NCBI GenBank assembly: GCA_965221555.1
Contig: OZ244895.1
Location: 2,294,001-2,358,000 of the forward strand
From: JAJEAD01 sp965221555
Lineage (GTDB): Bacteria > Pseudomonadota > Gammaproteobacteria > HK1
Length of the DNA: 64,000 nt
Reading direction: 5' to 3'
Positions 51,006 through 61,384 of the stretch are shown here, piece after piece. The translations under genes and the position numbers were made by a program. A model generated the notes under the pieces. The model searched no databases. It was not told the origin of the DNA and saw only the letters and a list, made by a program, of their open reading frames with translations. How positions within the stretch are numbered: position 1 is the first letter of the stretch; each line of letters begins with the position of its first letter.

Positions 51006-52700
51006 TTATAGCGGGGGCGCCTGAGCGCATTGCCCGAGCATTTCCCGCGCGTGGTCGAGGCTTTTCGCGGTCGGCTCGGCTCCGGCGAGCATCCGGGCCA
51101 GCTCGCGTACTCGCTGCTCGCCTGCGATCTGACGGGTCGCGGTCGTGGTCCCGTCTTCCGATGCATGCTTCTCCACGCTGATGTGGTGGTGCGCATGGGA
51201 GGCGACCTGCGGCAGGTGGGTAACGCAGAGCACCTGACGCCCATCCGCCAGCGCGCGCAGACGGCTGCCGACGATGCTCCCGGCCCGGGCGCCGATTCCC
51301 GCGTCCACTTCGTCGAATATCAGCGTGGAAGCTCCCATGTCGCGGTGGGCCGAAGCCCGGATGGCGAGGCTCAAGCGTGACAGCTCTCCTCCCGAGGCGA
51401 CCTGCGCGATGGCGCGGGGGGGCTGACCGGGATTGGCGCTCACGAGGAATTCGATTCGGTCGCCACCGTGGGGGCTGGGGGGGTGCTCCGGATCCTCCCG
51501 CACGTCGATCCGGAAGCGGGCATGGCGCATGCCGAGCTGGCGAAGGTTCGCCTCGATTCGAGCTCCGAGCTCCCGGGCGGCATCGGCGCGAAGCGCGTGG
51601 TTGCGGTGGGCAGCGGCGCGATACTCCTTCATTGCCGCCGCAAGGAGCGCCTCGAGCTCCGAATGACGTTCTTCGATGCGCGCCAGGGACTGCTCTTCCT
51701 GGCGCAGGCGCTCCAGCACCCCGGCCAGCTCGCGAGGCTCGATCCGATGCTTGCGCGCCATCGCGTGAAGCTCTTCGATTCGTGCGTCGAGCTGCGCGAG
51801 ACGTGCGGGATCCGCGTGAAGCCGATCCCGGGCGCGTCGCATCGCCCCCGCCGCCTCCTGCAACTGGATGATCGCACTGTCCACGAGCTCGCCCAGCTCG
51901 GAGCTCTCCCGGAGATAGGGCGCCATTCGGGCAATTTCGCTCGCGGCGGAGCCGGCGCGTTCGATGGCGGACGCCGTGTCGTCGCCCTCCAGGGCATCGA
52001 GGGCCCGGGTGCTGGCGGCCTGGAGCTCCGCGCTGTGGCCGAGGACCCGTTGCTCCTCCACCACTTCGTCGTACTCCTGCGCCGATGGGTTTACCGCCTC
52101 CAGCTCTTGAATCTGCCACGCGAGGAAGCGACGCCGATCCTCCGGGGCTTCCGCGAGGCGCGAGCCGCCCTCCAGCTCTTCGAGGAGGTCCGCGTAGCGG
52201 CGGTAGCTCGCCTTCACACCCTCGATGCCCTCGGGGTCCGCGGCTCCCGCGTCCACGATGTCACGCTGTACATCGCGGCGCAGCAATGACTGGTGGGCGT
52301 GTTGTCCGTGGATGTCAACGAGGCGCTCCCCGAGACCGCGAAGCATCTGGACCGGGACCGGTCGCGCGTTGACGTACGCGCGCGAGCGGCCTTCCCTGGT
52401 CACGATGCGACGCAGCAGGCATTCGCCGCCGCTCGTCGCGTCGTCGAACTCGTTCTCTTCCAGCCAGGAAGAGGCGGCGGATCCCGCCGGCGGGGCGAAC
52501 ACCGCGGCGACCTCCGTCTTCGCGGCTCCGCTGCGCACGAGGTTCTGACTGGCGCGCTCGCCGAGCACCAGGTTGAGGGCATCTATCAGTATGGACTTGC
52601 CGGCGCCGGTCTCGCCGGTGAGAACCGTCAGTCCCGGACCGAATTCGAGATCCAGGCGATCGACGATGGCGAAGTCGCGCAGATGGAGGTGGGTGAGCAT
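51006..52700 (-). CDS. recN: DNA repair protein RecN
   Basis: 564-residue SMC-like ATPase acting in double-strand break repair. MLTHLHLRDFAIVDRLDLEF, Walker A GETGAGKSILIDAL and the C-terminal ASGGELSRLSLAI signature with TLIFDEVDAGIG Walker B are present, separated by about 300 residues of coiled coil (170-370). It is transcribed after nadK on the same strand, with a 50-base gap, and before bamE. No LexA box was recognised upstream. Confidence 0.96.
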   Translation of the reverse strand: MLTHLHLRDFAIVDRLDLEFGPGLTVLTGETGAGKSILIDALNLVLGERASQNLVRSGAAKTEVAAVFAPPAGSAASSWLEENEFDDATSGGECLLRRIVTREGRSRAYVNARPVPVQMLRGLGERLVDIHGQHAHQSLLRRDVQRDIVDAGAADPEGIEGVKASYRRYADLLEELEGGSRLAEAPEDRRRFLAWQIQELEAVNPSAQEYDEVVEEQRVLGHSAELQAASTRALDALEGDDTASAIERAGSAASEIARMAPYLRESSELGELVDSAIIQLQEAAGAMRRARDRLHADPARLAQLDARIEELHAMARKHRIEPRELAGVLERLRQEEQSLARIEERHSELEALLAAAMKEYRAAAHRNHALRADAARELGARIEANLRQLGMRHARFRIDVREDPEHPPSPHGGDRIEFLVSANPGQPPRAIAQVASGGELSRLSLAIRASAHRDMGASTLIFDEVDAGIGARAGSIVGSRLRALADGRQVLCVTHLPQVASHAHHHISVEKHASEDGTTTATRQIAGEQRVRELARMLAGAEPTAKSLDHAREMLGQCAQAPPL

Positions 52701-52750
52701 CGCAACGGCGCTCGAGGACTCTTCTCCGCGGCGTCCGACTCAGGACGCGT

Positions 52751-53620
52751 TCATGGCTCGTGCGCCCAGTGCAGCTTGGCGCGCAGGGTGGCGTAGTGAT
52801 CGTGCCCGGCGGGATGAATCAGGCGCACCGGAGAGGCCTTGCGGCGTATCGTGATGCGGTCGCCGTGGGCCAGCTCCATCGAGCTCTGCCCGTCGCAGGT
52901 GAGGTGGGCGAGCGGATTGTCCCGGGCTTCCATGCGGATCTCGATCTCGCTTGCGGCATGCACCACGAGGGGCCGACTGCCGAGGGCATGAGGACATATC
53001 GGCACGAGTACGATGGCGTCGAGGTGGGGGTGCAGTATCGGCCCGCCGCCGGAGAGCGCGTAGGCGGTCGAGCCGGTCGGGGTCGAGACGATGAGTCCGT
53101 CGGAGCGCTGGTTGTACACCAGGCGCCCGTCGATATAGGTCCCGAACTCGAGCAGCCGGGCGAGTTCGGCCTTGTGCGCGGTCACTTCGTTGAGTGCGTC
53201 GAAACGCGCCACCACCTCGCCGGCGCGTGTCACCAGCGCCTCGATCATGAGGCGCCGCTCCTCGTCGAAGCGCTGGTCGAGGATCTCGCCGACCCGAACG
53301 ACAATCTCGTCGGGCATGATGTCGGCGAGGAATCCGAGGCGGCCCAGATTGATGCCGAGCAGCGCGACCTCGTATCCCGCCAGGGAACGCGCGGCGCCCA
53401 GAAAGGTGCCGTCCCCTCCAATGACGATTGCGAGATCGCATTGCCTTGCGAGCTCTTCCCGGCTCGCCACGCACTCGCCTCTGCCCGGTAGGTAGGCGGC
53501 GCTGCTGCGATCCAGCACGAAGCGCACCGCGCGGCTGTGGAGGAACTCCACAAGACGAGCCAGGGTGTCGGCGACCTTCTCGTCGCCGGGCTTGCTGATG
53601 AGACCGATGCTCTCGAACAT
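52751..53620 (-). CDS. nadK: NAD kinase
   Basis: 289 residues. GGDGT motif in AIVIGGDGTFLGAAR, NLGRLGFLADI, NEVTAHKAELARLLEF (unusual relative to the common NDVVLHR segment), and SDGLIVSTPTGSTAYALSGGGPI. It phosphorylates NAD to NADP. ATG at 53620 gives MFESIGLISKPGDEK, the expected N-terminus; open frame further upstream is low complexity. It is divergent from hrcA with about 390 bases between them. Confidence 0.95.
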   Translation of the reverse strand: MFESIGLISKPGDEKVADTLARLVEFLHSRAVRFVLDRSSAAYLPGRGECVASREELARQCDLAIVIGGDGTFLGAARSLAGYEVALLGINLGRLGFLADIMPDEIVVRVGEILDQRFDEERRLMIEALVTRAGEVVARFDALNEVTAHKAELARLLEFGTYIDGRLVYNQRSDGLIVSTPTGSTAYALSGGGPILHPHLDAIVLVPICPHALGSRPLVVHAASEIEIRMEARDNPLAHLTCDGQSSMELAHGDRITIRRKASPVRLIHPAGHDHYATLRAKLHWAHEP

Positions 53621-54012
53621 GGCGATTCTCGGATGAGAGCGAGCCCCCGAGGTTCCTGGTCGCTTTCGGTTTCCGGCCGCCGGGGAGCGGGCGGCGCGAT
53701 GGGGGCGCCGCCCGTGTGCGCGCGGCACATTGTAGCCGGGCATCGGGGGCCCGGGGCGCGGCGCCTCGGTGGCGCGATGGCGCCGCGACGCCGGCGAGCC
53801 CCTTGTTTCAATTTGGTGTGAACGCGGTGTTACATTCGCGGGTGCGTCCGATGCGAATGACGGCCGAGCGGCGCCCCGCCCGGCCGCGGGGCGGCGTGGA
53901 GGATCTTTGAGGATCGAGGGGTCGATGAATCGAGCGAAAGGAGGGTGGTACGCAAGCCCGACTCCGGGAGCGCCGTCGCTGCGCTGAGTCGATCGGGACG
54001 GGAGTGCAAGGC
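53621..54012. other. Divergent nadK-hrcA intergenic region
   Basis: About 390 bases without a gene. A TTGTTT at 53804 and AT-rich stretch to 53835 could contain the hrcA promoter, but the -10 is poor. No CIRCE operator (TTAGCACTC-N9-GAGTGCTAA) is present; only a half-like GAGTGCAAG at 54002-54010, which overlaps the hrcA SD region. Confidence 0.45.
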
Positions 54013-55071
54013 ATGGCAACGCGACCCGCGCAACGCGGCGTGCTGAGCGAGCGGGCCGAGGATCTCTTCAAGCGACTCGTGCACCGTTACATCCGGGAAG
54101 GCCGACCGGTGGGTTCCCGCACGCTGGCCCGGGATTCCGGCCGGGCGCTGAGCCCCGCGACGATCCGCAACGTCATGGCGGACCTGGAAGACCTCGGCCT
54201 GCTCTCGGCCCCTCACACGTCGGCGGGACGGATCCCCACCGTGCAGGGGTATCGCCTCTTCGTCGACACCATGCTCCACACCCAGCCGCTCGCGAACGCG
54301 GAGGTGAGAGATCTCGAGGAACGGGTTCACGCCGCGGATCGGGAGGATACCCTGGCGGAGACGACCTCCTCACTGCTCTCGGAGCTCACCCACCTCGCCG
54401 GAATCGTGATGCTGCCCCGGCAGGAGCAGGTGATTCTGCGCCACGTCGAGTTCCTGTCGCTCTCCGACAAGCGCGTGCTGGTCATTCTCGTGGTCAACGA
54501 GCACGCCGTGCAGAACCGCATCATCAGGACGAAGCGCCGCTACTCGCCCGCCGAACTCCAGGAAGTGGCCAACTATCTGAACGAGATCTGCGCGGGCCAG
54601 AGCCTCACTCTGATTCGAGAGCGGATCGTCGACGAATTGCGCCGCGATCGCGAGAGCATGAACCGAATGACCGCGGTGGTGGTGGAAATGGCGGAGAAGG
54701 CGTTCGAGGTCCCACCCGCCTCGGAGGGGGACTTCGTGGTCGCGGGCCAGACGCATCTGATGGAGTACGACGACCTTGCGAACATGGACAAGCTGCGCCA
54801 GCTCTTCGAGGCCTTCAACCGGAAACAGGACATCCTCCATCTGCTCGATCAGTGCCTGCGCAGCGAAGGCGTGCACATCTTCATCGGAGAGGAGTGCGGC
54901 TACGAAGTACTCGACGAGTTCAGCGTCGTCACGTCTCCCTACGAGTCCGACGGTCAGGTGATCGGAGTGCTCGGAGTCATCGGACCGACGCGCATGGCGT
55001 ACGAGAAGGTGGTGCCGGTCGTGGATATCACCGCCCGTCTCGTGACCGCCGCCTTGAACCGGGAACACTGA
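54013..55071 (+). CDS. hrcA: Heat-inducible transcription repressor HrcA
   Basis: 352 residues. N-terminal winged helix (LSERAEDLFKRLVHRYIREGRPVGSRTLA, SPATIRNVMADLEDLGLL), then GRIPTVQGYRLFVDTML and a GAF-like domain ending GVIGPTRMAYEKVVPVVD. In other bacteria it represses grpE/dnaK or groE through CIRCE. It heads the hrcA-grpE-dnaK-dnaJ cluster, an arrangement known from some gammaproteobacteria but not enterics. ATG at 54013 with GGGAG upstream was chosen over an in-frame GTG at 54004. Confidence 0.94.
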   Translation: MATRPAQRGVLSERAEDLFKRLVHRYIREGRPVGSRTLARDSGRALSPATIRNVMADLEDLGLLSAPHTSAGRIPTVQGYRLFVDTMLHTQPLANAEVRDLEERVHAADREDTLAETTSSLLSELTHLAGIVMLPRQEQVILRHVEFLSLSDKRVLVILVVNEHAVQNRIIRTKRRYSPAELQEVANYLNEICAGQSLTLIRERIVDELRRDRESMNRMTAVVVEMAEKAFEVPPASEGDFVVAGQTHLMEYDDLANMDKLRQLFEAFNRKQDILHLLDQCLRSEGVHIFIGEECGYEVLDEFSVVTSPYESDGQVIGVLGVIGPTRMAYEKVVPVVDITARLVTAALNREH

Positions 55072-55171
55072 TCCCCATATCGCCAGGCGTGGCGGCGACC
55101 ACCCGGGTTCACGCTCGGGCGCGGGCCGGCATCTGGTCTGAAGACCACAGGCGCGAGGGAGCAGGATAGCG

Positions 55172-55864
55172 ATGAGCGAGGAAAGACCCGAGGGTTCCCG
55201 GACCGGGGACGAGAAAGAGACCTCGAAGGGCGCCGGGGTTCGGGAGTCGGAGGAATTGGCGCCCGCGCAGTCGAGCGGTGTCCCCGGCACCGAGGACTCC
55301 GAAGGCGCCGTGGCGGGCGAGAGCGCGGAGGCAATCGAGAACCCCGCCCCGATCGAGGGCCAGGGTTCGGAGGATCCTTCGCCGGCCGCCGATCCGGGGT
55401 CGCCGGAGGAGCTGGCGCGCGCGCTCGAGGAGGCCCGCCGCGAGGCGCGCGAACACATGGAGATGGCCCTGCGGGCCCGGGCGGAGCTCGACAACGTGCG
55501 CAAGCGCGCGGAACGCGATGTCGCGAACGCCCACCGCTACGGCCTGGAGCGCTTCGTGAACGAGTTGCTTCCCGTGCGCGACAGCCTGGAGCTCGGGATC
55601 TCGGCCGCCGGCGACGATGCCGGCGTCGCGCAGGTGCGCGAAGGGATGGAGCTCACCCTCAAGCTGATGACGACCGCCTTCGACAAGCTGGGGATCGAGG
55701 TGATCGACCCTTCCGGGGAACCCTTCGATCCCGAGCTGCACCAGGCGATGTCGATGCGAGAAGGCGAGGAGGGCCGGTCGGGCAGCGTTCTCGACGTGAT
55801 CCAGAAAGGCTACCGGTTGAACGAACGACTGGTGCGGCCCGCGCTCGTGGTGGTGGCCAGGTGA
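55172..55864 (+). CDS. grpE: Nucleotide exchange factor GrpE
   Basis: 230 residues. A long acidic, low-complexity N-terminus (1-75, rich in Glu, Gly, Ser) precedes the coiled coil (about 80-140: RARAELDNVRKRAERDVANAHRYGLERFVNELLPVRDSLE) and C-terminal beta domain (PFDPELHQAMS and GYRLNERLVRPALVVVA). It releases ADP from DnaK. The N-terminal extension is longer than in E. coli. AGGAT lies upstream of the ATG. Confidence 0.95.
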   Translation: MSEERPEGSRTGDEKETSKGAGVRESEELAPAQSSGVPGTEDSEGAVAGESAEAIENPAPIEGQGSEDPSPAADPGSPEELARALEEARREAREHMEMALRARAELDNVRKRAERDVANAHRYGLERFVNELLPVRDSLELGISAAGDDAGVAQVREGMELTLKLMTTAFDKLGIEVIDPSGEPFDPELHQAMSMREGEEGRSGSVLDVIQKGYRLNERLVRPALVVVAR

Positions 55865-55879
55865 GCGGCCGGCGGCAGG

Positions 55880-55908
55880 CTTGAAATGAAGGCGACGTAC
55901 CCAAATAT
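55880..55908 (+). promoter_or_regulatory. Sigma-32 (RpoH)-type heat-shock promoter for dnaK
   Basis: CTTGAAA (55880-55886) and CCCAAATAT (55900-55908) separated by 13 bases closely fit the sigma-32 consensus CTTGAAA-N11-16-CCCCATNT. It sits in the grpE-dnaK gap, about 75 bases before the dnaK start, giving dnaK its own heat-inducible transcript. Confidence 0.7.
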
Positions 55909-55982
55909 CGAACGCATTCAGGAGTCTCGGCGCGCAAAGTGAACGGGCGTCGACTCCGGCAGGCTTCGACGGAGAATTGGAC

Positions 55983-57905
55983 ATGGGCAGGATTATCGGC
56001 ATTGACCTCGGCACGACGAATTCGTGCGTGGCGGTCATGGATGGCGGCAAGCCGCGGGTCACGGAGAACAGCGAAGGGGACCGCACGACGCCGTCCATCG
56101 TCGCCTTTGCCAAGGACGACGAGGTGCTGGTGGGGCAGTCCGCCAAACGCCAGGCCGTCACCAACCCCGAGAACACCCTCTTCGCCATCAAGCGTCTGAT
56201 CGGACGCCGCTTCGGCGACAAGGTGGTGCAGCGCGACATCGAGATGGTGCCTTACAAGATCGTCAAGGCCGACAACGGCGACGCGTGGGTGATGGGAGGC
56301 GGCAAGAAGATGGCGCCCCCCGAGATCTCGGCGCGGGTCCTCATGAAGATGAAGAAGACGGCCGAGGACTTCCTCGGCGAGCCGGTGAACGAGGCGGTGA
56401 TCACCGTTCCCGCCTACTTCAACGACTCCCAGCGTCAGGCGACCAAGGACGCTGGCCGCATCGCCGGCCTCGATGTCAAGAGGATCATCAATGAGCCCAC
56501 CGCCGCCTCGCTCGCTTACGGCATGGACAAGAACCGCGGCGATTCGAGGATCGCGGTGTACGATCTCGGCGGCGGGACATTCGATGTCTCGGTGATCGAG
56601 ATCGCGGAGGTCGACGGCGAACACCAGTTCGAAGTGCTCTCGACCAACGGCGACACCTTCCTCGGCGGGGAGGACTTCGATCTGCGCATCATCGACTATC
56701 TCTCCGACGAGTTCCGGCGCGAGTCGGGGATAGATCTCCACAACGATCCCCTTGCCCTGCAGCGTCTCAAGGAGGCGGCCGAGAAAGCCAAGATCGAACT
56801 CTCCTCCAGCCAGCAGACCGAGATCAACCTGCCCTACATCACCGCGGATGCGAGCGGCCCCAAGCACCTCAACATCAAGCTCACCCGGGCGAAGCTCGAG
56901 TCTCTGGTCGAAGACCTCATCGCGCGCACCACCGGGCCCTGCAAGACGGCGCTCGCCGATGCCAATCTCAGTCCCTCCGATATCTCCGACGTGATACTCG
57001 TCGGAGGGCAGACCCGCATGCCGAAAGTCCAGGAGATGGTGCAGGAGATTTTCGCCCGCGAGCCGCGCAAGGACGTGAATCCGGACGAGGCGGTGGCCAT
57101 GGGCGCGGCGATCCAGGCCGGGGTGCTCGCGGGAGACGTCAAGGATGTGCTGCTCCTCGACGTCACTCCCCTGTCGCTCGGAATCGAGACGCTGGGCGGA
57201 GTGATGACCAAGCTCATCGAGAAGAACACCACCATCCCGACCAAGGCCCAGCAGGTGTTCTCCACCGCGGAGGACGGCCAGACCGCGGTCACGGTGCATG
57301 TTCTGCAGGGAGAACGCGACGTGGCGGCCGGCAACAAGTCGCTCGGCCGCTTCGACCTGGCGGACATCCCCCCCGCTCCGCGAGGGGTGCCGCAGATCGA
57401 GGTCGCCTTCGACATCGACGCGAACGGCATCCTCAACGTGTCGGCCAAGGACAAGGCGACGGGCAAGGAGCAGTCCATCGTCATCCGGGCCTCGAGCGGG
57501 CTCTCCGACGACGAGATCGACAAGATGGTCAAGGATGCGGAAGCGCACGCGGAGGAGGACCGCAAGTTCCACGAGCTGGTCGATGCGCGCAATCAGGCGG
57601 ATGGGCTGATCCACGCCACCAACAAGGCCCTCAAGGATCTGGGCGACCAGGTGGAGGAAGAGGAGAAGAACGAGGTCGAGTCGAAGATCGAGGCCCTCAA
57701 GACCGCCATGGAGGGAGACGACAAGGACGACATCACCGCCAAATCCGCGGCGCTCGCCGAGGTCTCCGGCAAGCTGGCGGAACGGGTGTACAAGCAGCAG
57801 AGTGCGCCCGGTGCGGACGGCGCGGCGAGCGATGGTGCGACCTCCGGCGCCGGTGACGATGCGGTGGACGCTGAATTCGAGGAGGTGGACGAGAACCGGA
57901 GGTAG
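55983..57905 (+). CDS. dnaK: Molecular chaperone DnaK (Hsp70)
   Basis: 640 residues. GIDLGTTNSCVAV at the N-terminus, VYDLGGGTFDVSVIE, the linker DVLLLDVTPLSLGIET and a C-terminal substrate-binding domain ending in an acidic tail DAEFEEVDENRR. It folds and protects proteins with DnaJ and GrpE. GGAG eight bases before ATG 55983 supports that start over the in-frame TTG at 55977. A sigma-32-type promoter lies immediately upstream. Confidence 0.98.
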   Translation: MGRIIGIDLGTTNSCVAVMDGGKPRVTENSEGDRTTPSIVAFAKDDEVLVGQSAKRQAVTNPENTLFAIKRLIGRRFGDKVVQRDIEMVPYKIVKADNGDAWVMGGGKKMAPPEISARVLMKMKKTAEDFLGEPVNEAVITVPAYFNDSQRQATKDAGRIAGLDVKRIINEPTAASLAYGMDKNRGDSRIAVYDLGGGTFDVSVIEIAEVDGEHQFEVLSTNGDTFLGGEDFDLRIIDYLSDEFRRESGIDLHNDPLALQRLKEAAEKAKIELSSSQQTEINLPYITADASGPKHLNIKLTRAKLESLVEDLIARTTGPCKTALADANLSPSDISDVILVGGQTRMPKVQEMVQEIFAREPRKDVNPDEAVAMGAAIQAGVLAGDVKDVLLLDVTPLSLGIETLGGVMTKLIEKNTTIPTKAQQVFSTAEDGQTAVTVHVLQGERDVAAGNKSLGRFDLADIPPAPRGVPQIEVAFDIDANGILNVSAKDKATGKEQSIVIRASSGLSDDEIDKMVKDAEAHAEEDRKFHELVDARNQADGLIHATNKALKDLGDQVEEEEKNEVESKIEALKTAMEGDDKDDITAKSAALAEVSGKLAERVYKQQSAPGADGAASDGATSGAGDDAVDAEFEEVDENRR

Positions 57906-58049
57906 CTTTGCATCCGAAGCGGAGGCCGGACCACGCCGCAGGCCGGGGAGTGCCGGTTTCTCGGGCGGCGCAGTCCGAAGGAGCGCAACGCCCGGGCCGC
58001 ATCGCCGTTCGGCCGGTGAAGTCACGAAGGCATTTGACCTGAACGAACG

Positions 58050-59171
58050 ATGGCGAAGCGTGACTACTACGAGGTGCTGGGCGTCTCCAGGGACTGCGGC
58101 GACGCGGACCTGAAGAAGGCGTATCGGCGCCTCGCGATGAAGTACCACCCCGACCGCAACGCCAACGACGCTACGGCGGAAGAGCGCTTCAAGGAGGCCA
58201 AGGAGGCGCACGACGTACTCTCCGACCCCAAGAAGCGGGCCGCCTACGACCAGTTCGGCCATGCCGGCCTGGAGGGGGGCGCGTCCGGGGGAGGATTCGG
58301 CGGCGCCGGATTCCGCGACATCTTCGACGACGTCTTCGGGGACATACTGGGAACCCGGGGCGGAGGAGCCCGCGTCAATCGTGGTGCGGACCTTCGCCAC
58401 CAGCTCGAGATGGATCTGGAAGACGCGGTCTTCGGCACCACCACCACTCTGCGGATCCCTTCCAAGGTGCGCTGCGGGCAGTGCTCCGGAAGCGGAGTCG
58501 CCGCCGGGAAGTCGCCCCAGACCTGTACGACCTGCGAGGGCGCCGGCCAGGTCCGGATGCAGCAGGGCTTCTTCTCGATTCAACAGACCTGCCCGCGCTG
58601 CCGCGGGCGGGGACAGATCATCACGGACCCCTGCCGCACTTGCCGTGGCGAAGGCTGGGTGCGCGAAACCAAGACCCTCTCGGTGAAGATTCCCGCGGGA
58701 GTGGATACCGGCGACCGGATTCGCCTCTCGGGAGAAGGGGAGCCCGGAGAGCGGGGCGGGCCACCCGGCGATCTCTATGTCGAAGTCGCGGTGCGCGAGC
58801 ACGAGATATTCGTGCGCGACGGCGCCCATCTGTACTGTACGGCGCCCATCAGCTTCGCTACCGCCGCGCTCGGCGGCAATCTCGAGATCCCGACCCTGAA
58901 CGGGCGAGTGAACCTGAAGATCCCACCCGAGACCCAGACCGGCCGCCTGTTCCGGCTGCGGGGCAAGGGCGTCAAGCAGGTGCGCGGGCAGGGGGTCGGC
59001 GATCTCGTCTGCCGAGTGGATGTGGAGACCCCGGTGGCGCTCGGCACGCGTCAAAAGGAGCTGTTGCGGGAGTTCGACGAGTCCCTGCGGGGCAGCAAGA
59101 GCACCCACGACCCCAAGGAGTCGTCCTGGGTGGACTCGGTCAAGCGCTTCTTCGAGGGGATGACCGGATGA
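58050..59171 (+). CDS. dnaJ: Chaperone protein DnaJ (Hsp40, type I)
   Basis: 373 residues. J domain (1-70) with the HPD motif in KYHPDRN, Gly/Phe-rich region (75-105), and four zinc-binding CxxCxGxG repeats: CGQCSGSGV, CTTCEGAGQ, CPRCRGRGQ and CRTCRGEGW. C-terminal substrate-binding domains follow. Its ATG lies 144 bases after dnaK; its stop overlaps the dapB start by four bases (ATGA). Confidence 0.98.
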   Translation: MAKRDYYEVLGVSRDCGDADLKKAYRRLAMKYHPDRNANDATAEERFKEAKEAHDVLSDPKKRAAYDQFGHAGLEGGASGGGFGGAGFRDIFDDVFGDILGTRGGGARVNRGADLRHQLEMDLEDAVFGTTTTLRIPSKVRCGQCSGSGVAAGKSPQTCTTCEGAGQVRMQQGFFSIQQTCPRCRGRGQIITDPCRTCRGEGWVRETKTLSVKIPAGVDTGDRIRLSGEGEPGERGGPPGDLYVEVAVREHEIFVRDGAHLYCTAPISFATAALGGNLEIPTLNGRVNLKIPPETQTGRLFRLRGKGVKQVRGQGVGDLVCRVDVETPVALGTRQKELLREFDESLRGSKSTHDPKESSWVDSVKRFFEGMTG

Positions 59172-59971
59172 GCGCGATCGCGGTCGCGGTGGCGGGGGCG
59201 GCGGGGCGCATGGGGCGCGCGGTAATCGGGGCGCTCTCCGAAGCGCACGACGCACGCCTGGCGGCCGCGCTCGAGAAGCCGGGACTCGAGGGCGTCGGCC
59301 TGGACGCCGGGACGCTTGCCGGGGTGGGCGAGCAGGGCGTGGCCGTGGTCGAGCGCGCTTCGGACATGGGGCCATTCGATGTCCTGGTCGACTTCAGCAA
59401 CGCGCGAAGCGCACTCACCCATCTCGAGGAATGCGTACGCCGGGAGCGCCCGGCGGTGATTGGCGCCACCGGATTCGACGCCGCGCAGAGGGCGGCGGTG
59501 AGCGATCTCGCCAGGCGGATTCCCGTGGTGCTCGCGCCGAACATGAGCGTCGGCGTGAATCTGTGCCTGCGCCTGATCGCGAGCGCGGCCCGGGCGCTGG
59601 GCGAGGAGGTCGACATCGAGATTATCGAGGCCCACCATCGTCACAAGGTCGATGCGCCTTCGGGCACGGCGCTTCGCATGGGGGAAGTCGTGGCCGAGGC
59701 GCTGGGACGCGATCTCCGGGAATGCGCGGTGTTCGGCCGGGAGGGCCACACCGGGCAGAGAGAGCGCCAGACGATCGGCTTCGAGACGATTCGCGCGGGA
59801 GACATCGTCGGCGAACACACCGTGCTCTTCGCCGGCGCCGGCGAACGCGTCGAGATCACCCATCGCTCCTCCAGCCGCATGAACTACGCGGCCGGGGCGC
59901 TTCGGGCGGCACGCTGGGTGAGGGGGCGGCCCTGCGGTGTGTACGACATGCTGGACGTGCTGGGTCTGTGA
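59168..59971 (+). CDS. dapB: 4-hydroxy-tetrahydrodipicolinate reductase
   Basis: 267 residues. Nucleotide-binding VAVAGAAGRMGRAVIGA, active-site EAHHRHKVDAPSGTALRMGE and FGREGHTGQRE. It reduces the HTPA-derived dihydrodipicolinate in lysine and diaminopimelate synthesis. Translationally coupled to dnaJ by ATGA. About 200 bases separate it from carA. Confidence 0.97.
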   Translation: MSAIAVAVAGAAGRMGRAVIGALSEAHDARLAAALEKPGLEGVGLDAGTLAGVGEQGVAVVERASDMGPFDVLVDFSNARSALTHLEECVRRERPAVIGATGFDAAQRAAVSDLARRIPVVLAPNMSVGVNLCLRLIASAARALGEEVDIEIIEAHHRHKVDAPSGTALRMGEVVAEALGRDLRECAVFGREGHTGQRERQTIGFETIRAGDIVGEHTVLFAGAGERVEITHRSSSRMNYAAGALRAARWVRGRPCGVYDMLDVLGL

Positions 59972-60169
59972 TGACCTCCGCACGCAGAGCGCCGCGCCCC
60001 GGGTGCGCGATACCCTGTCGATGAGACATTCAAGCGCACTCGGCGATGAGCACGCGGCGCGGGCGCGAGCCGGGGGCCGTGGCCCTCGTCCTCCTGTCGC
60101 ATGCCGCGTTGCGTGGGTGGCGCCTCTTTGCGCGGGAGCGGGCGGCGAAGGCCCGTGCTGGCCGTCGGG

Positions 60170-61383
<1,214 letters not shown>

Positions 61384-61384
<1 letters not shown>

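Noticed and set aside
53984..54010. Possible CIRCE operator before hrcA (GAGTGCAAG)
   Set aside because: Only one half-site resembles the consensus; the matching TTAGCACTC at 9-base spacing is absent.
55659..59375. Minus-strand open frame of about 1240 codons antisense to dnaK and dnaJ
   Set aside because: Antisense to two of the best-conserved bacterial genes; composition is that of a codon-position shadow.
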